Assembly (NCBI GenBank): GCA_963780135.1
Contig: CAWAAR010000003.1
Coordinates: forward strand, 496,001 to 560,000
DNA: 64,000 nucleotides
Origin: Clostridium_AM sp963780135
Lineage (GTDB): Bacteria; Bacillota; Clostridia; Clostridiales; Clostridiaceae
Direction: 5' to 3'
Below, in pieces: positions 44,872 through 53,686 of the stretch (positions are counted from its first letter, which is position 1; each line of letters starts with the position of its first letter). Position numbers and translations under genes: made by a program. The notes under the pieces are model-generated. The model did no database searches and was not told where the DNA came from. It saw nothing but the letters and a program-made list of their open reading frames with translations.

Positions 44872-46878
44872 ATGAACACAGTTGATATTAAAAAGAAACA
44901 AATCCAAGAATTAGTGGAAAAACTAAATAAGTATGCTGAGGAGTACTATCTTCTTGATAGTCCAAGTATTTCAGATAAAGAGTATGATTTAAAGTATGAT
45001 GAATTACTAAAACTTGAGGAAGAAACAGGAATAGTATTAAATTATTCTCCAACACAGAGAGTTGGAGATAATGTACTTAAAGAATTTAAAAAATACACTC
45101 ACAGAAGTAAACTGTGGAGCTTAGATAAATCACAAACGGTTCAAGGAATTATGGATTGGCATATAAGAAATCAAAAAATTATAGATGAGTATAACTCTAT
45201 TCACGAAGAAAAACTTCCAGAGCTTAGATATGTGCTTACAAAAAAATTTGATGGACTTACTATAAATTGCACTTATGATGAAGATGGAGTTTTAATTAAA
45301 GCAGCTACAAGAGGTACTGGTATAGTAGGTGAGGATATAACATCACAAGCAAGAACTATAAGATCATTACCATTAAAAATAAACAACAAAAATATTATAG
45401 AAGTACATGGTGAAGCCATAATGACTCGAGAAGCTTTTGAGGAATACAATAAAAATGCACAAACACCTCTTAAAAATTTGAGGAATGGAGCAGCAGGTGC
45501 TCTAAGAAATTTAAATATAAAAGAAACAGCTAGAAGAAAACTTTCAGCTTTCTTCTATGATATTGGCTATAATGAAGGTACACCTTTTAAAAGTTATTCT
45601 GAAATGATGGATTTTATAAAGCAAATGGGACTTCCTATGGATGATTATATTAAGATTTGCAGTCAAGTAGAAGAAATAAATCAGGAATTACAATATGTAG
45701 AAAAAATAAGATATGAATTGAATTATGATATAGATGGAGTAGTAATTGCAGTTGATGATATGAAAACAAGAGATATATTAGGTTATACAGTAAAATTCCC
45801 TAAATGGGCTATAGCCTATAAGTTTGAAGCTGAGGAGGCAACTACAAAGCTTTTAGATGTAGAATGGAATGTGGGAAGAAGTGGAAGAGTAACTCCTACA
45901 GCTATATTAGAACCAGTTGAACTAGCTGGAGTTACAGTTAAAAGAGCTACACTTAATAATATGGATGATATAAAAAGAAAGGGTATTCAGATAGGCTGTA
46001 ATGTTTTTATTCGTAGATCAAATGATGTGATTCCAGAAATAATGGGAATAGCTGAGAATACTTTAGAAGGTAACATAGAAATAGAAGTTCCAGAGAAGTG
46101 TCCTTATTGTGGTAGTGAATTAGTACAAGATGGTGTTCACTATTTTTGTGACAATACTCTATCATGTAAACCTCAAATGGTGAAAAGTATAGTACATTTT
46201 GGAAGCAGAGAAGCTATGAATATAGAAGGATTTAGTGAAAAAACTGCAGAGCAACTTTTTGAAAAACTTCAAATAAAATCTATAGCAGATTTATATAGAA
46301 TAAAAAAAGAAGATTTAATAGATCTAGAGAAATTTGCGGATAAAAAGGCTCAAAACCTTATAAATTCTATAGAAAAGAGCAAAAATTGCAACTTAGCATC
46401 TTTCATATATGCACTAGGAATACCTAATGTAGGCAAAAAAACTGCAACAGATTTAGTTAAAAGATTTAAATCACTAGAAAATATTCAAAAAACTAATATA
46501 GAAGAACTTGTACTAATTCAAGATGTAGGAGAAATTGTTGGTAAAAGTGTAATAGAATTTTTTAATGAGGAAAAAATAATAAAGAGTATAAACGAATTAC
46601 TAGAGTTAGGTGTTAAACCAACATTTGAGGAAGAGGAAATACTAGAAAGTTTGTTCAGTGGTAAAACTATGGTAGTAACTGGAAGTTTGAAAAATTACAC
46701 TAGAACTAGTATAAAAGAAAAACTTGAATCAATTGGAGCTAAAGTTTCAGGCAGTGTAAGTAAAAAAACAGATTATGTTTTAGCAGGTGAAGAAGCAGGT
46801 TCAAAGTATAACAAAGCATTAGAACTTGGTGTGAAAGTTATAAATGAAGAGGAATTTGAAAACATGTTAAACCCGTAG
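44872..46878 (+). CDS. ligA: NAD-dependent DNA ligase LigA
   Basis: The 668-residue enzyme has the adenylation domain with the active lysine in LTKKFDGLT (KxDG motif near residue 123), the OB fold, a zinc finger with CPYCG and later cysteines, helix-hairpin-helix repeats (GIPNVGKKTATDL) and a C-terminal BRCT domain (FSGKTMVVTGSLKNYTR). It seals nicks in replication and is essential. Start ATG 44872 follows GGGAGCAGG. It follows pcrA with a short gap in the usual pcrA-ligA operon. Confidence 0.97.
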   Translation: MNTVDIKKKQIQELVEKLNKYAEEYYLLDSPSISDKEYDLKYDELLKLEEETGIVLNYSPTQRVGDNVLKEFKKYTHRSKLWSLDKSQTVQGIMDWHIRNQKIIDEYNSIHEEKLPELRYVLTKKFDGLTINCTYDEDGVLIKAATRGTGIVGEDITSQARTIRSLPLKINNKNIIEVHGEAIMTREAFEEYNKNAQTPLKNLRNGAAGALRNLNIKETARRKLSAFFYDIGYNEGTPFKSYSEMMDFIKQMGLPMDDYIKICSQVEEINQELQYVEKIRYELNYDIDGVVIAVDDMKTRDILGYTVKFPKWAIAYKFEAEEATTKLLDVEWNVGRSGRVTPTAILEPVELAGVTVKRATLNNMDDIKRKGIQIGCNVFIRRSNDVIPEIMGIAENTLEGNIEIEVPEKCPYCGSELVQDGVHYFCDNTLSCKPQMVKSIVHFGSREAMNIEGFSEKTAEQLFEKLQIKSIADLYRIKKEDLIDLEKFADKKAQNLINSIEKSKNCNLASFIYALGIPNVGKKTATDLVKRFKSLENIQKTNIEELVLIQDVGEIVGKSVIEFFNEEKIIKSINELLELGVKPTFEEEEILESLFSGKTMVVTGSLKNYTRTSIKEKLESIGAKVSGSVSKKTDYVLAGEEAGSKYNKALELGVKVINEEEFENMLNP

Positions 46879-46986
46879 GAAAATATTGTAAAAAACAGTG
46901 TATAGGTATTTACAAAACATTAAAAAAGGTTTATTATAAAAATGATTTAGCTTGTACATAAATGTACCATATGTGGAGGAGAAAAA

Positions 46987-47256
46987 ATGAGAAAGACTAT
47001 AAATCTACTAGGGTGGATAGGGGTTTGTTTAACTATTCTAACATTAGTATTAACACTCCTTACTACATATCAATTTACATATGTAAAATATTTTAATAGT
47101 TATTTAACTTTGCAATGGTGTATATTTTTCACTATGATTGCTTGGGCTTTTAAAATGTTTGACTTTAAAACCAAGTGTAATGATATAATGTACCCTATGA
47201 CTTGCATAGCAATTGCAGTTGGAACTATGTTTTTTATATTTATGAAGGTAAAATAA
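46987..47256 (+). CDS. Small membrane protein, 89 residues
   Basis: The protein has three predicted membrane helices (about residues 7-27, 41-57 and 68-85) separated by short loops, with cysteines in each. ATG 46987 follows GGAGGAG. I recognise no family. It has a promoter-like gap of 108 bases after ligA and is closed by a terminator. Confidence 0.7.
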   Translation: MRKTINLLGWIGVCLTILTLVLTLLTTYQFTYVKYFNSYLTLQWCIFFTMIAWAFKMFDFKTKCNDIMYPMTCIAIAVGTMFFIFMKVK

Positions 47257-47279
47257 ATTAAAGATGAATAACTTTACTT

Positions 47280-47308
47280 AGGCAGTCTTTTACAAGATTG
47301 CCTTTTTA
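47280..47308. terminator. Terminator after the 89-residue membrane protein gene
   Basis: Arms AGGCAGTCTT and AAGATTGCCT with loop TTAC, followed by T5. It also touches the stop codon of a possible minus-strand small gene. Confidence 0.8.
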
Positions 47309-47482
47309 TATTTCTTGATTTTTTTTGGAAAGTGTATACATGTGTTGTGTTAATTTTTCCATTAAGTAATTTTTATATCTTAATTGATTTAATATTTGAG
47401 TAAGAATTATAAATCCCCATATTAAAAAAAATATCATAGTACACATGGTCAATATAGCGATTATTTCTACAACTAATATCAT
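47306..47482 (-). CDS. Possible small single-helix membrane protein, 58 residues
   Basis: A frame of 58 codons from ATG 47482 gives MILVVEIIAILTMCTMIFFL with one long membrane helix (about residues 3-30) and a charged C-terminal tail (RYKNYLMEKLTQHMYT). The ribosome binding site is weak (CGGAAAT). The leader contains an inverted repeat CGTTGAC/GTCAACG (47491-47532) that could fold near the start. The composition is that of a real membrane peptide rather than chance, but the evidence is moderate. A hairpin leader plus a tiny hydrophobic protein would fit a toxin-like or regulatory peptide, which is speculation. Confidence 0.4.
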   Translation of the reverse strand: MILVVEIIAILTMCTMIFFLIWGFIILTQILNQLRYKNYLMEKLTQHMYTLSKKNQEI

Positions 47483-47667
47483 TTTAATTTCCGTTGACGT
47501 TTATAAAATACAATAAAGATTAAAGTCAACGATTATCCCCTTTCATAATAGTAAGCTTAAATATGCTCATTTGAGTTGTTTTTAATAAATTCCTTTAATT
47601 GGATAATAAGCTTAAAGTAATGATTTTTACATAATATTTGAAAATTATGTCTTCACCGTATTATAAG

Positions 47668-47823
47668 GCATATTCAAAAAAATAACAAGTCAGTATGTTA
47701 GTATATTGTGTGTCATACTGCGTCAACAGAACCCTTTGATAGAACAACTATCAGCGGAACCTGTTTCCTTGTCTGACAGAAAATATACTAACATCTTTGA
47801 CTTGTTATTTTCTCTCATATGCC
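47668..47823. repeat. 156-base imperfect palindromic element
   Basis: Outer arms of about 41 bases (47668-47708 and 47782-47823, both ending in GGCATAT) are inverted repeats with about six differences and share the core AATAACAAGTCA and ATGTTAGTATATT. Inner parts pair less well, with TGATAG/CTATCA at the apex. It could be a small non-autonomous transposable element (MITE), or a transcribed long hairpin. No target-site duplication was clear. I see no transposase. Confidence 0.65.
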
Positions 47824-47918
47824 TAACATAAAAATTAAATACTAAATATAATTTTGTATCAAAATTCTTTCTGCATTCATATAATGAATTGATATTGAAT
47901 AATTTTCTGGAGGAAAAT

Positions 47919-48362
47919 ATGGAGTATCCCCTAGATAAATCATATTTTAATTGGAAAAGAAGTAAACTTTATAAAGATAAGATAAAATTAAAAAAAATAA
48001 GTATAAGTGAAATAACTGAAAATATTACTAAAAATTGTTGGAATTATAATATACAGTATCAAATAATTTTAAAAAACTCGGATATATTACTTATAAAACT
48101 CATTGCAAAAGAAAAAAAACTTTTGCTAAAATATCATAAGAAAGATATTATAATGCTCAGAGATTATGAAAAATTTTTAAATTATTTAGAAAATTATGAT
48201 GTGTATAGGGGCATTTATATAACTACAGGTTTTTTTGAAAAACAAACATATATTAATGTAAATAATATTTTTCATAAAAAGGTAAAAAAAATAGATGCAT
48301 ATAAGTTTATAAGAAAACAAATAAATATTAGTAAACTAAACTTTTTAGAATATTTGCCTTAA
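47919..48362 (+). CDS. Hypothetical basic protein, 147 residues
   Basis: ATG 47919 follows TGGAGG (spacing five); the frame is open from 47889 but lacks a site there. The protein is rich in Lys, Ile and Asn with no membrane segment. The part RGIYITTGFFEKQTY near residues 103-117 recalls the GvfiTTg-Fs pattern of Mrr-like restriction endonuclease folds, and LLIKLIAKEKKLLL could be a degenerate strand with K-x-K, but the match is too weak to assign. It lies alone, just after the palindromic element, and is closed by a strong terminator. Confidence 0.6.
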   Translation: MEYPLDKSYFNWKRSKLYKDKIKLKKISISEITENITKNCWNYNIQYQIILKNSDILLIKLIAKEKKLLLKYHKKDIIMLRDYEKFLNYLENYDVYRGIYITTGFFEKQTYINVNNIFHKKVKKIDAYKFIRKQINISKLNFLEYLP

Positions 48363-48376
48363 GATGTGGTATCAAG

Positions 48377-48420
48377 AAAATAAACAAAACTTTTCGTGAA
48401 AGTTTTGTTTATTTTTTTTG
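48377..48420. terminator. Strong terminator
   Basis: Arms AAATAAACAAAACTTT and AAAGTTTTGTTTATTT, loop TCGTG-like, followed by eight T. Confidence 0.85.
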
Positions 48421-48466
48421 TAAATGCCAATAATCTAAATATACTATTATATGAGGGAGATACTCT

Positions 48467-50056
48467 ATGAAGAAAATTGTTTGTTGCTTTCTGATTATAA
48501 ATTTTATATTCTTTAGTGGATGTGTTGAAAAAGACATACAAAGTAGTAAAAATGAAAAAATAAGAAATTATATAGTATGTAATTTTCAAAAGACACCTAA
48601 AGATTTAATTATGCTTAATGAGTATGATATAAGAGAACAGGATTTGATAACTAATCTATTTGAAGGACTTGTAAGAATTGATGAAACTGGAAAAATAGCT
48701 ACAGCTACAGCTGAAAGTTGGGCTTTAAGTAAAGATGAAACTTGTTATACTTTTAAAATAAAAGATAATGCAAGATGGAGTGATGGAAGCTCTATTACAG
48801 CAGAAGATTTTGTGGACTTTTTTAGAGAAATTTTAAGTAAAAATACTGATAATATATATGCTGAACAACTTTATTGTATATTTGGTGTTGAAGATTATAG
48901 AAAAGGGAAATGTGATTTTAATAATGTAGCAATTAGGGCAGTTGACAAAAAAAGCCTAGAAATAAGATTGAATTATCCTTGTTGCTATTTTTTGAATTTA
49001 TTAGCAGAGCCTATATATGGCATAAGAAAAATAAACAGCAATTTAAAGGACTGGAAGAAAGAATATAAAAATATATTATATTCCGGATATTTCGTAATAG
49101 ACTCTTTTCAAAATAATAATGAAATGATTTTAAAAAGAAATAAGTGCTATTGGAATAGTGATAATGTTAAAAGTGAAAAAATACATTTACTATTTAATGA
49201 AGAAAGTGAAGCAGCACTTGCGGCTTTTCAAAATTCAAAAGTGGATTTGTTCACAAATCCACCAATAAATGAAGTCAAAAATCTTGCTAATTCAGGGAAT
49301 ATTATAGAACAGCCATGTTTTTCTGCAGAGGCTTTAATTTTCAATTTAAAGAAAGAGAATGTAGTTAGAGATGAAAATTTTAGAAAGGCTATATCAGAAT
49401 GCATAGATAGAAATGAGATATCGAAAAAAATATTAAATGATTCAGTAAAACCAGCATTAAGATATATACCTTCAGGAGTAAGTGATGGCATGAGTGGTTT
49501 TTATATTAATAAGGAGTTTTTTTCAAGTACTATACAAAAAGATAAAGCATTAAATTTAATTAAAAATAGTAAATATGATAAAAATAACTTAAAAATTATT
49601 TATCTGAATACAATAGAGAATAAAAAAACATGTGAAAGCATAGTTAAAAGTTTAAAGGAAAATTTAGATGTAAAAGTTGAATGTCAAGGATATAATACAG
49701 AAGAATTTAATGATGAAATAAGAAAAAATGATTATGATATAGCAGAAATTCAGTATGAGGGTGTATATAATTATCCATTGTCATTTTTAGAAAAGTGGAA
49801 ATCTTCATCTGAAGAAAATTTTTATGGTTATAAAAATCTAGAGTTTGATAATATTCTAATAAATTTGAAAATGGAAAAAAGCAAAGATAAGAAAATGGAG
49901 ATGTTAAGAACAGCAGAAAATACATTGATGCAAGATATGCCTATTGTGCCTTTGTATTTTAATGATATAGTAATTTGCAAAAAAAGTAAGGTGAAAGGCA
50001 TTTCTATAAGTAAAAAAGGAAATTTAGATTTGCATGCGTTAGAAATGGTTAAGTGA
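48467..50056 (+). CDS. Peptide-binding lipoprotein (SBP family 5, OppA/DppA-like)
   Basis: The 529-residue protein has a lipoprotein signal peptide (MKKIVCCFLIINFIFFSGC, lipobox FSGC with the modified cysteine near residue 19) followed by a family 5 solute-binding domain: FEGLVRIDETGKIATATAES, YTFKIKDNARWSDGSSITAEDFV, and a C-terminal QDMPIVPLYF. It is anchored outside the membrane and binds oligopeptides or similar solutes. No permease or ATPase genes lie next to it, so it is an orphan receptor or serves a transporter elsewhere. Start ATG 48467 follows GAGGGAG. Confidence 0.92.
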   Translation: MKKIVCCFLIINFIFFSGCVEKDIQSSKNEKIRNYIVCNFQKTPKDLIMLNEYDIREQDLITNLFEGLVRIDETGKIATATAESWALSKDETCYTFKIKDNARWSDGSSITAEDFVDFFREILSKNTDNIYAEQLYCIFGVEDYRKGKCDFNNVAIRAVDKKSLEIRLNYPCCYFLNLLAEPIYGIRKINSNLKDWKKEYKNILYSGYFVIDSFQNNNEMILKRNKCYWNSDNVKSEKIHLLFNEESEAALAAFQNSKVDLFTNPPINEVKNLANSGNIIEQPCFSAEALIFNLKKENVVRDENFRKAISECIDRNEISKKILNDSVKPALRYIPSGVSDGMSGFYINKEFFSSTIQKDKALNLIKNSKYDKNNLKIIYLNTIENKKTCESIVKSLKENLDVKVECQGYNTEEFNDEIRKNDYDIAEIQYEGVYNYPLSFLEKWKSSSEENFYGYKNLEFDNILINLKMEKSKDKKMEMLRTAENTLMQDMPIVPLYFNDIVICKKSKVKGISISKKGNLDLHALEMVK

Positions 50057-50148
50057 TTGTTAGATTCAGGTAGAATTTGATTATAAAATTGTGCAAATTA
50101 ATGATCATCAACCATAAAATGTATGTTAGTAGTTGAAATAAAGGTCGC

Positions 50149-50182
50149 AAAAAAATCCCCTTTTTATAAAGGAGATTTTTTT
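50149..50182. terminator. Terminator of the peptide-binding protein gene
   Basis: AAAAAAATCCCCTTT pairs with AAAGGAGATTTTTTT; usable from both strands. The right arm overlaps the end of a small minus-strand gene. Confidence 0.75.
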
Positions 50183-50316
50183 GTGGCTTTTTTAGAAATG
50201 AAGTAAGCACAGTTTTTTTCTTTAGTGAAAAGGTTAGAAAGTGAGGTAATATGATTCAAAGTACATTTTCCGTTTTGTGCATGTGTACAATTTTCAGAAC
50301 AGTTTATATTCATCAT
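50164..50316 (-). CDS. Small cysteine-rich protein, 50 residues (DUF1540-like)
   Basis: The frame starts at ATG ATG (50316/50313), 11 bases after AGGAGG, and runs 50 codons. The protein MMNINCSENCTHAQNGKC has the spacing C-x3-C-x7-C and a fourth cysteine later (NCAYF). This is the pattern of DUF1540-type clostridial small metal-binding proteins. Function unknown; zinc or iron binding is likely. The end of the gene lies in the terminator shared with the neighbour. Confidence 0.6.
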   Translation of the reverse strand: MMNINCSENCTHAQNGKCTLNHITSLSNLFTKEKNCAYFISKKATKKSPL

Positions 50317-50419
50317 AATTTTAAATACCTCCTAAGAAACCAAATTAAAGTTTAACTTTTTACAGGACTAAATTCGTATTTTAGTTATATTATTATATGT
50401 TGAAATCTAAAAATATATT

Positions 50420-51811
50420 TTAAGGTTTTAAAATATATATGATAAGGAAGAATATAAACATATTTTTATAACTATCGAAAGAAATCTTAGAAGTTTTAAA
50501 AGTTTCTTTTCTTTTACTGTAAACAACATGCTTTATAAATACTGAAGGAATTTCAGAGCTTTCAGGTGTAGGAATAGAAGCTGTTCTAAAATACTGTTCA
50601 TCTATTAAATCTTCAGATTTCAATGTATAGTTATTATATCTTTCTGTATCATTCAAGTTAGGTGCATCTGGCCAACTTAATATGATACCTGAGTCAATAA
50701 GTTGACGTTTAAATACATCTAATACTATCAAATTATTATCATTTTGTTCTTTACTTATACTCCCATGAAGTAAACAAACTAGTAGATATAGTGATATTTC
50801 AGTGCAGGAAAAAGTTATCTCTTTCTTTTCAGTATGCTTCATAAAAATACCCTTTTCAGGATTATAAAGATTTGAAAGTCTAGTATAAATTTCTTTGGCA
50901 TCTTCTTTAAATTTAATAATTCCAGTAGTTTTATAGAAAAGAATATAATTTATATATTTTAGGCAGTCAAATTCCATTGCTTTATCTGGAGATATAAGGG
51001 TGTCATTATTAAACCTATCACACAGCAATTCGCATAAATCTAATAAAAGTGTTTTGCACTGCTTATTTTTTGAATAGTTAAAAAAGATATTTAATCCTAA
51101 AGTCAATTTTAAAGTTTCTTCATAAGACAATACATAAAGATCTTCTTTGAATTCAATAAACATATTAAGAATGTCTAATGAAAAAGTTTCATAGGAAATT
51201 TTTTCTTCATCATCACTTAAGAAAGCATATCTATAATATGCAGCCATAAGCAAAGCTTGAGATGAAAATTTAAACTTTTTATTTTTTTCTTCAAAGCTTA
51301 CTTCTCCATTATAAGGATCTTTAGTTTCTTTCTTATCAACGAAAACACCATCTTCATTTCTAAAATGAGAAGTATAAAATTCAAGCTGTTCTTTACAAAT
51401 AAGCATATATAGTTTAGATAAATTAAACTTTTTATTATCAATACCATCAAAACGCTTATAATAATTGCAAAGCTCAAGAAGAGAAAGAGTCATTAATGCA
51501 TTACTATCAATATTTATTTCTTTTTTAAAATTTTCATCATCCCAAGATAAACTATCATCAATATTTACAATCTTAGGAGTAGCTTTCTTATACAGGCATA
51601 GGAGTGGAGAAAGATTATTAAATGTGTTAATATCAAAACTAGATAAATTTTTTGTTTTAAGTTCTTTAATGGAGGTATATACTCCACACTTAGAATGTAG
51701 TACAATTTGATTTAAAGATTCTTTTGCTAAGAAAAAGAGTTGATGTTCTATATTTTCTTTTTTCAATTTGTTGATTCTTAAAAATGGGCCAATATATTTC
51801 AAAACATACAC
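50420..51811 (-). CDS. Hypothetical protein, 463 residues
   Basis: The long frame has GTG at 51811 and TTG at 51802 as possible starts; only the TTG has a site (AGGTG, six bases before). The protein is mostly helical, with many aromatic residues and segments such as FKFSSQALLMAAYYRYAF and EFDCLKYINYILFY that recall an (alpha/alpha) barrel of hydrolase or glycosidase type. The last ~15 residues (MFIFFLIIYILKP) form a C-terminal membrane anchor. I recognise no family and claim no function. It is divergent from the AIR synthase-like gene. Confidence 0.65.
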   Translation of the reverse strand: MYVLKYIGPFLRINKLKKENIEHQLFFLAKESLNQIVLHSKCGVYTSIKELKTKNLSSFDINTFNNLSPLLCLYKKATPKIVNIDDSLSWDDENFKKEINIDSNALMTLSLLELCNYYKRFDGIDNKKFNLSKLYMLICKEQLEFYTSHFRNEDGVFVDKKETKDPYNGEVSFEEKNKKFKFSSQALLMAAYYRYAFLSDDEEKISYETFSLDILNMFIEFKEDLYVLSYEETLKLTLGLNIFFNYSKNKQCKTLLLDLCELLCDRFNNDTLISPDKAMEFDCLKYINYILFYKTTGIIKFKEDAKEIYTRLSNLYNPEKGIFMKHTEKKEITFSCTEISLYLLVCLLHGSISKEQNDNNLIVLDVFKRQLIDSGIILSWPDAPNLNDTERYNNYTLKSEDLIDEQYFRTASIPTPESSEIPSVFIKHVVYSKRKETFKTSKISFDSYKNMFIFFLIIYILKP

Positions 51812-51898
51812 CTACCATAAATTAATCATTATATAAATAATATGAAGTAGAGTGTGAAATAGTGCTTATTTATTTTTTGTAGAAAGGGAGAAATTTTA

Positions 51899-52888
51899 AT
51901 GAAAGTTGGAAAATTAAATTGGGATGATTTAAAATACATAATAGATAATTCCAAAGGAGCAATTAGGGAAGATGTTAGAATTAGAAGTGGAATAGGAGAA
52001 GATTGTAGTGTAATAAATTTTGGAAACTATGAATGTGTAGTTTCAACAGATCCTATTACTGGAGCTGAAAAAAATTCTGGAAAATTAGCAGTAAATATAA
52101 ACTGCAATGACATAGCTTCTTGTGGGGTAGAACCTATAGGGATTTTAGTAACAATATTAGCACCTGAAAATTCTTCACTGGAAGATGTTAAGAATGTTAT
52201 GAAGGAAATAGGAGAAGAAACTAAAAAATTAAATGTGGAAATTTTAGGCGGACATACAGAAGTAACTAGAGCCGTAAATAAAATGGTAATATCTTGTACC
52301 GTCATAGGGAAGGGAAGAAAAGATAAAGCTGTGGCTACCTCTGGAGCAAAGGAAAACGATGACATAATAGTGACTAAATTACTATGCCTTGAGGGAACAA
52401 GTATAGTTGCAAATGACCATGAAGATAAAATTAAAAGTATTCTAACTTACGATGAAATACTAGAAGCTAAGGGATATTTAAATAGCTTAAGTGTAGTTAA
52501 AGAAGGTATTATAGCAGGAAAATTTGGAGTAAATTCAATGCATGATATAACTGAAGGCGGAGTTTTAGGTGCATTGTGGGAAGTTGCCAAGGCCAGTGAA
52601 TTGGGATTTAAAGTATATAAAGAAAAAATGCCTGTGAGTCATATAACTGCAAAAATATGTGAAAAATATTGTATAGATCCGTTAAGATTTATATCTTCTG
52701 GAAGTATGCTTATAACAGCTAAATATGGTGAAGAATTGGTAAGTATATTAAAAAAAGAGGGTATCGAAGCTACTATAATAGGTAAAATGGTAAAAGAAAA
52801 TGGTGTTTTAGTGGAGAATGATATTGAAGAGGAAGTACTTCCACCTGAAAGAGATGAATTATTTGTATTAGAGGAAAGAATAATATAG
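51899..52888 (+). CDS. AIR synthase-related protein (PurM/HypE-like)
   Basis: The 329-residue protein has the PurM fold: GIGEDCSVINFGNYECVVST (nucleotide site near residues 30-50), the segment INCNDIASCGVEPIGILVTI, GGHTEVT and MHDITEGGVLGALWEVAKA. It is related to HypE and hydrogenase maturation or purine ligases, but the C-terminal PRICG of HypE is absent. It probably binds ATP and a small substrate; the substrate is unknown. Start ATG 51899 behind AGGGAG, and the next genes (rph, rdgB, phosphodiesterase) follow with short gaps. Confidence 0.85.
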   Translation: MKVGKLNWDDLKYIIDNSKGAIREDVRIRSGIGEDCSVINFGNYECVVSTDPITGAEKNSGKLAVNINCNDIASCGVEPIGILVTILAPENSSLEDVKNVMKEIGEETKKLNVEILGGHTEVTRAVNKMVISCTVIGKGRKDKAVATSGAKENDDIIVTKLLCLEGTSIVANDHEDKIKSILTYDEILEAKGYLNSLSVVKEGIIAGKFGVNSMHDITEGGVLGALWEVAKASELGFKVYKEKMPVSHITAKICEKYCIDPLRFISSGSMLITAKYGEELVSILKKEGIEATIIGKMVKENGVLVENDIEEEVLPPERDELFVLEERII

Positions 52889-52936
52889 ATAAAATATATT
52901 CTATTATTTTAGGCAAAGGTTATTGGAGGGATAAAA

Positions 52937-53686
52937 TTGAGAATTGATGCTAGAAAAAATGATCAACCTAGACACATAAAAATACAAAGAAATTATACTA
53001 AGTATGCTGAAGGTTCTGTATTAATAGAAGCAGGAGATACCAAGGTGATTTGTACAGCTTCAATAGAAGATAAAGTACCTCCTTTTCTAAAAGGAAAGGG
53101 AGAAGGCTGGATTACTTGTGAATATAATATGATACCGAGGGCTACTAAATCAAGAAAAGTTAGGGATATAAACAGAGGAAAAATTGATGGAAGAACCATG
53201 GAAATACAAAGGTTAATAGGAAGAGCTCTAAGATCTGTAGTAGACTTAAAAGCAATGGGTGAAAAAACTATATGGATAGACTGTGATGTAATACAGGCAG
53301 ATGGCGGAACAAGGACAGCTGCCATTTCAGGAGCATTTATAGCACTAGTAGATGCTGTAAATAAGCTTCATAAGCAAGTTCCTTTTAATATATATCCAAT
53401 TAGAAAGTTTATAAGTGCTATAAGTGTAGGAATTGTAGATAATATAAAAATGTTAGACCTATGTTATGAAGAAGATTCAAGAGCTGATGTTGATATGAAT
53501 ATAGTAATGACAGATACAGGAGAGTTTGTAGAAATACAAGGAACAGGTGAGGAAAGACCTTTTTCTAAAGAAGATTTTAATGAAATGCTTTTTTTAGCTG
53601 AAAAAGGAATAAAGTATGTAATTCAAGTACAAAAAGAAAGTTTAAAAATGGATTCATTGTGGATTGGAACAGGTGATAGAAAATGA
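52937..53686 (+). CDS. rph: Ribonuclease PH
   Basis: The 249-residue phosphorolytic exonuclease has RKNDQPRHIKIQRNYTKYAEGS at the N-terminus, the RNA contact RATKSRKVRDINRGKIDGRT, GGTRTAAISG near residues 122-131, and EEDSRADVDMNIVMT. It trims tRNA 3' ends. The start is TTG 52937 after GGAGGG; no ATG fits. It overlaps the next gene by four bases (ATGA). It is beside a large tRNA array, but this is the usual rph-rdgB pairing. Confidence 0.97.
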   Translation: MRIDARKNDQPRHIKIQRNYTKYAEGSVLIEAGDTKVICTASIEDKVPPFLKGKGEGWITCEYNMIPRATKSRKVRDINRGKIDGRTMEIQRLIGRALRSVVDLKAMGEKTIWIDCDVIQADGGTRTAAISGAFIALVDAVNKLHKQVPFNIYPIRKFISAISVGIVDNIKMLDLCYEEDSRADVDMNIVMTDTGEFVEIQGTGEERPFSKEDFNEMLFLAEKGIKYVIQVQKESLKMDSLWIGTGDRK

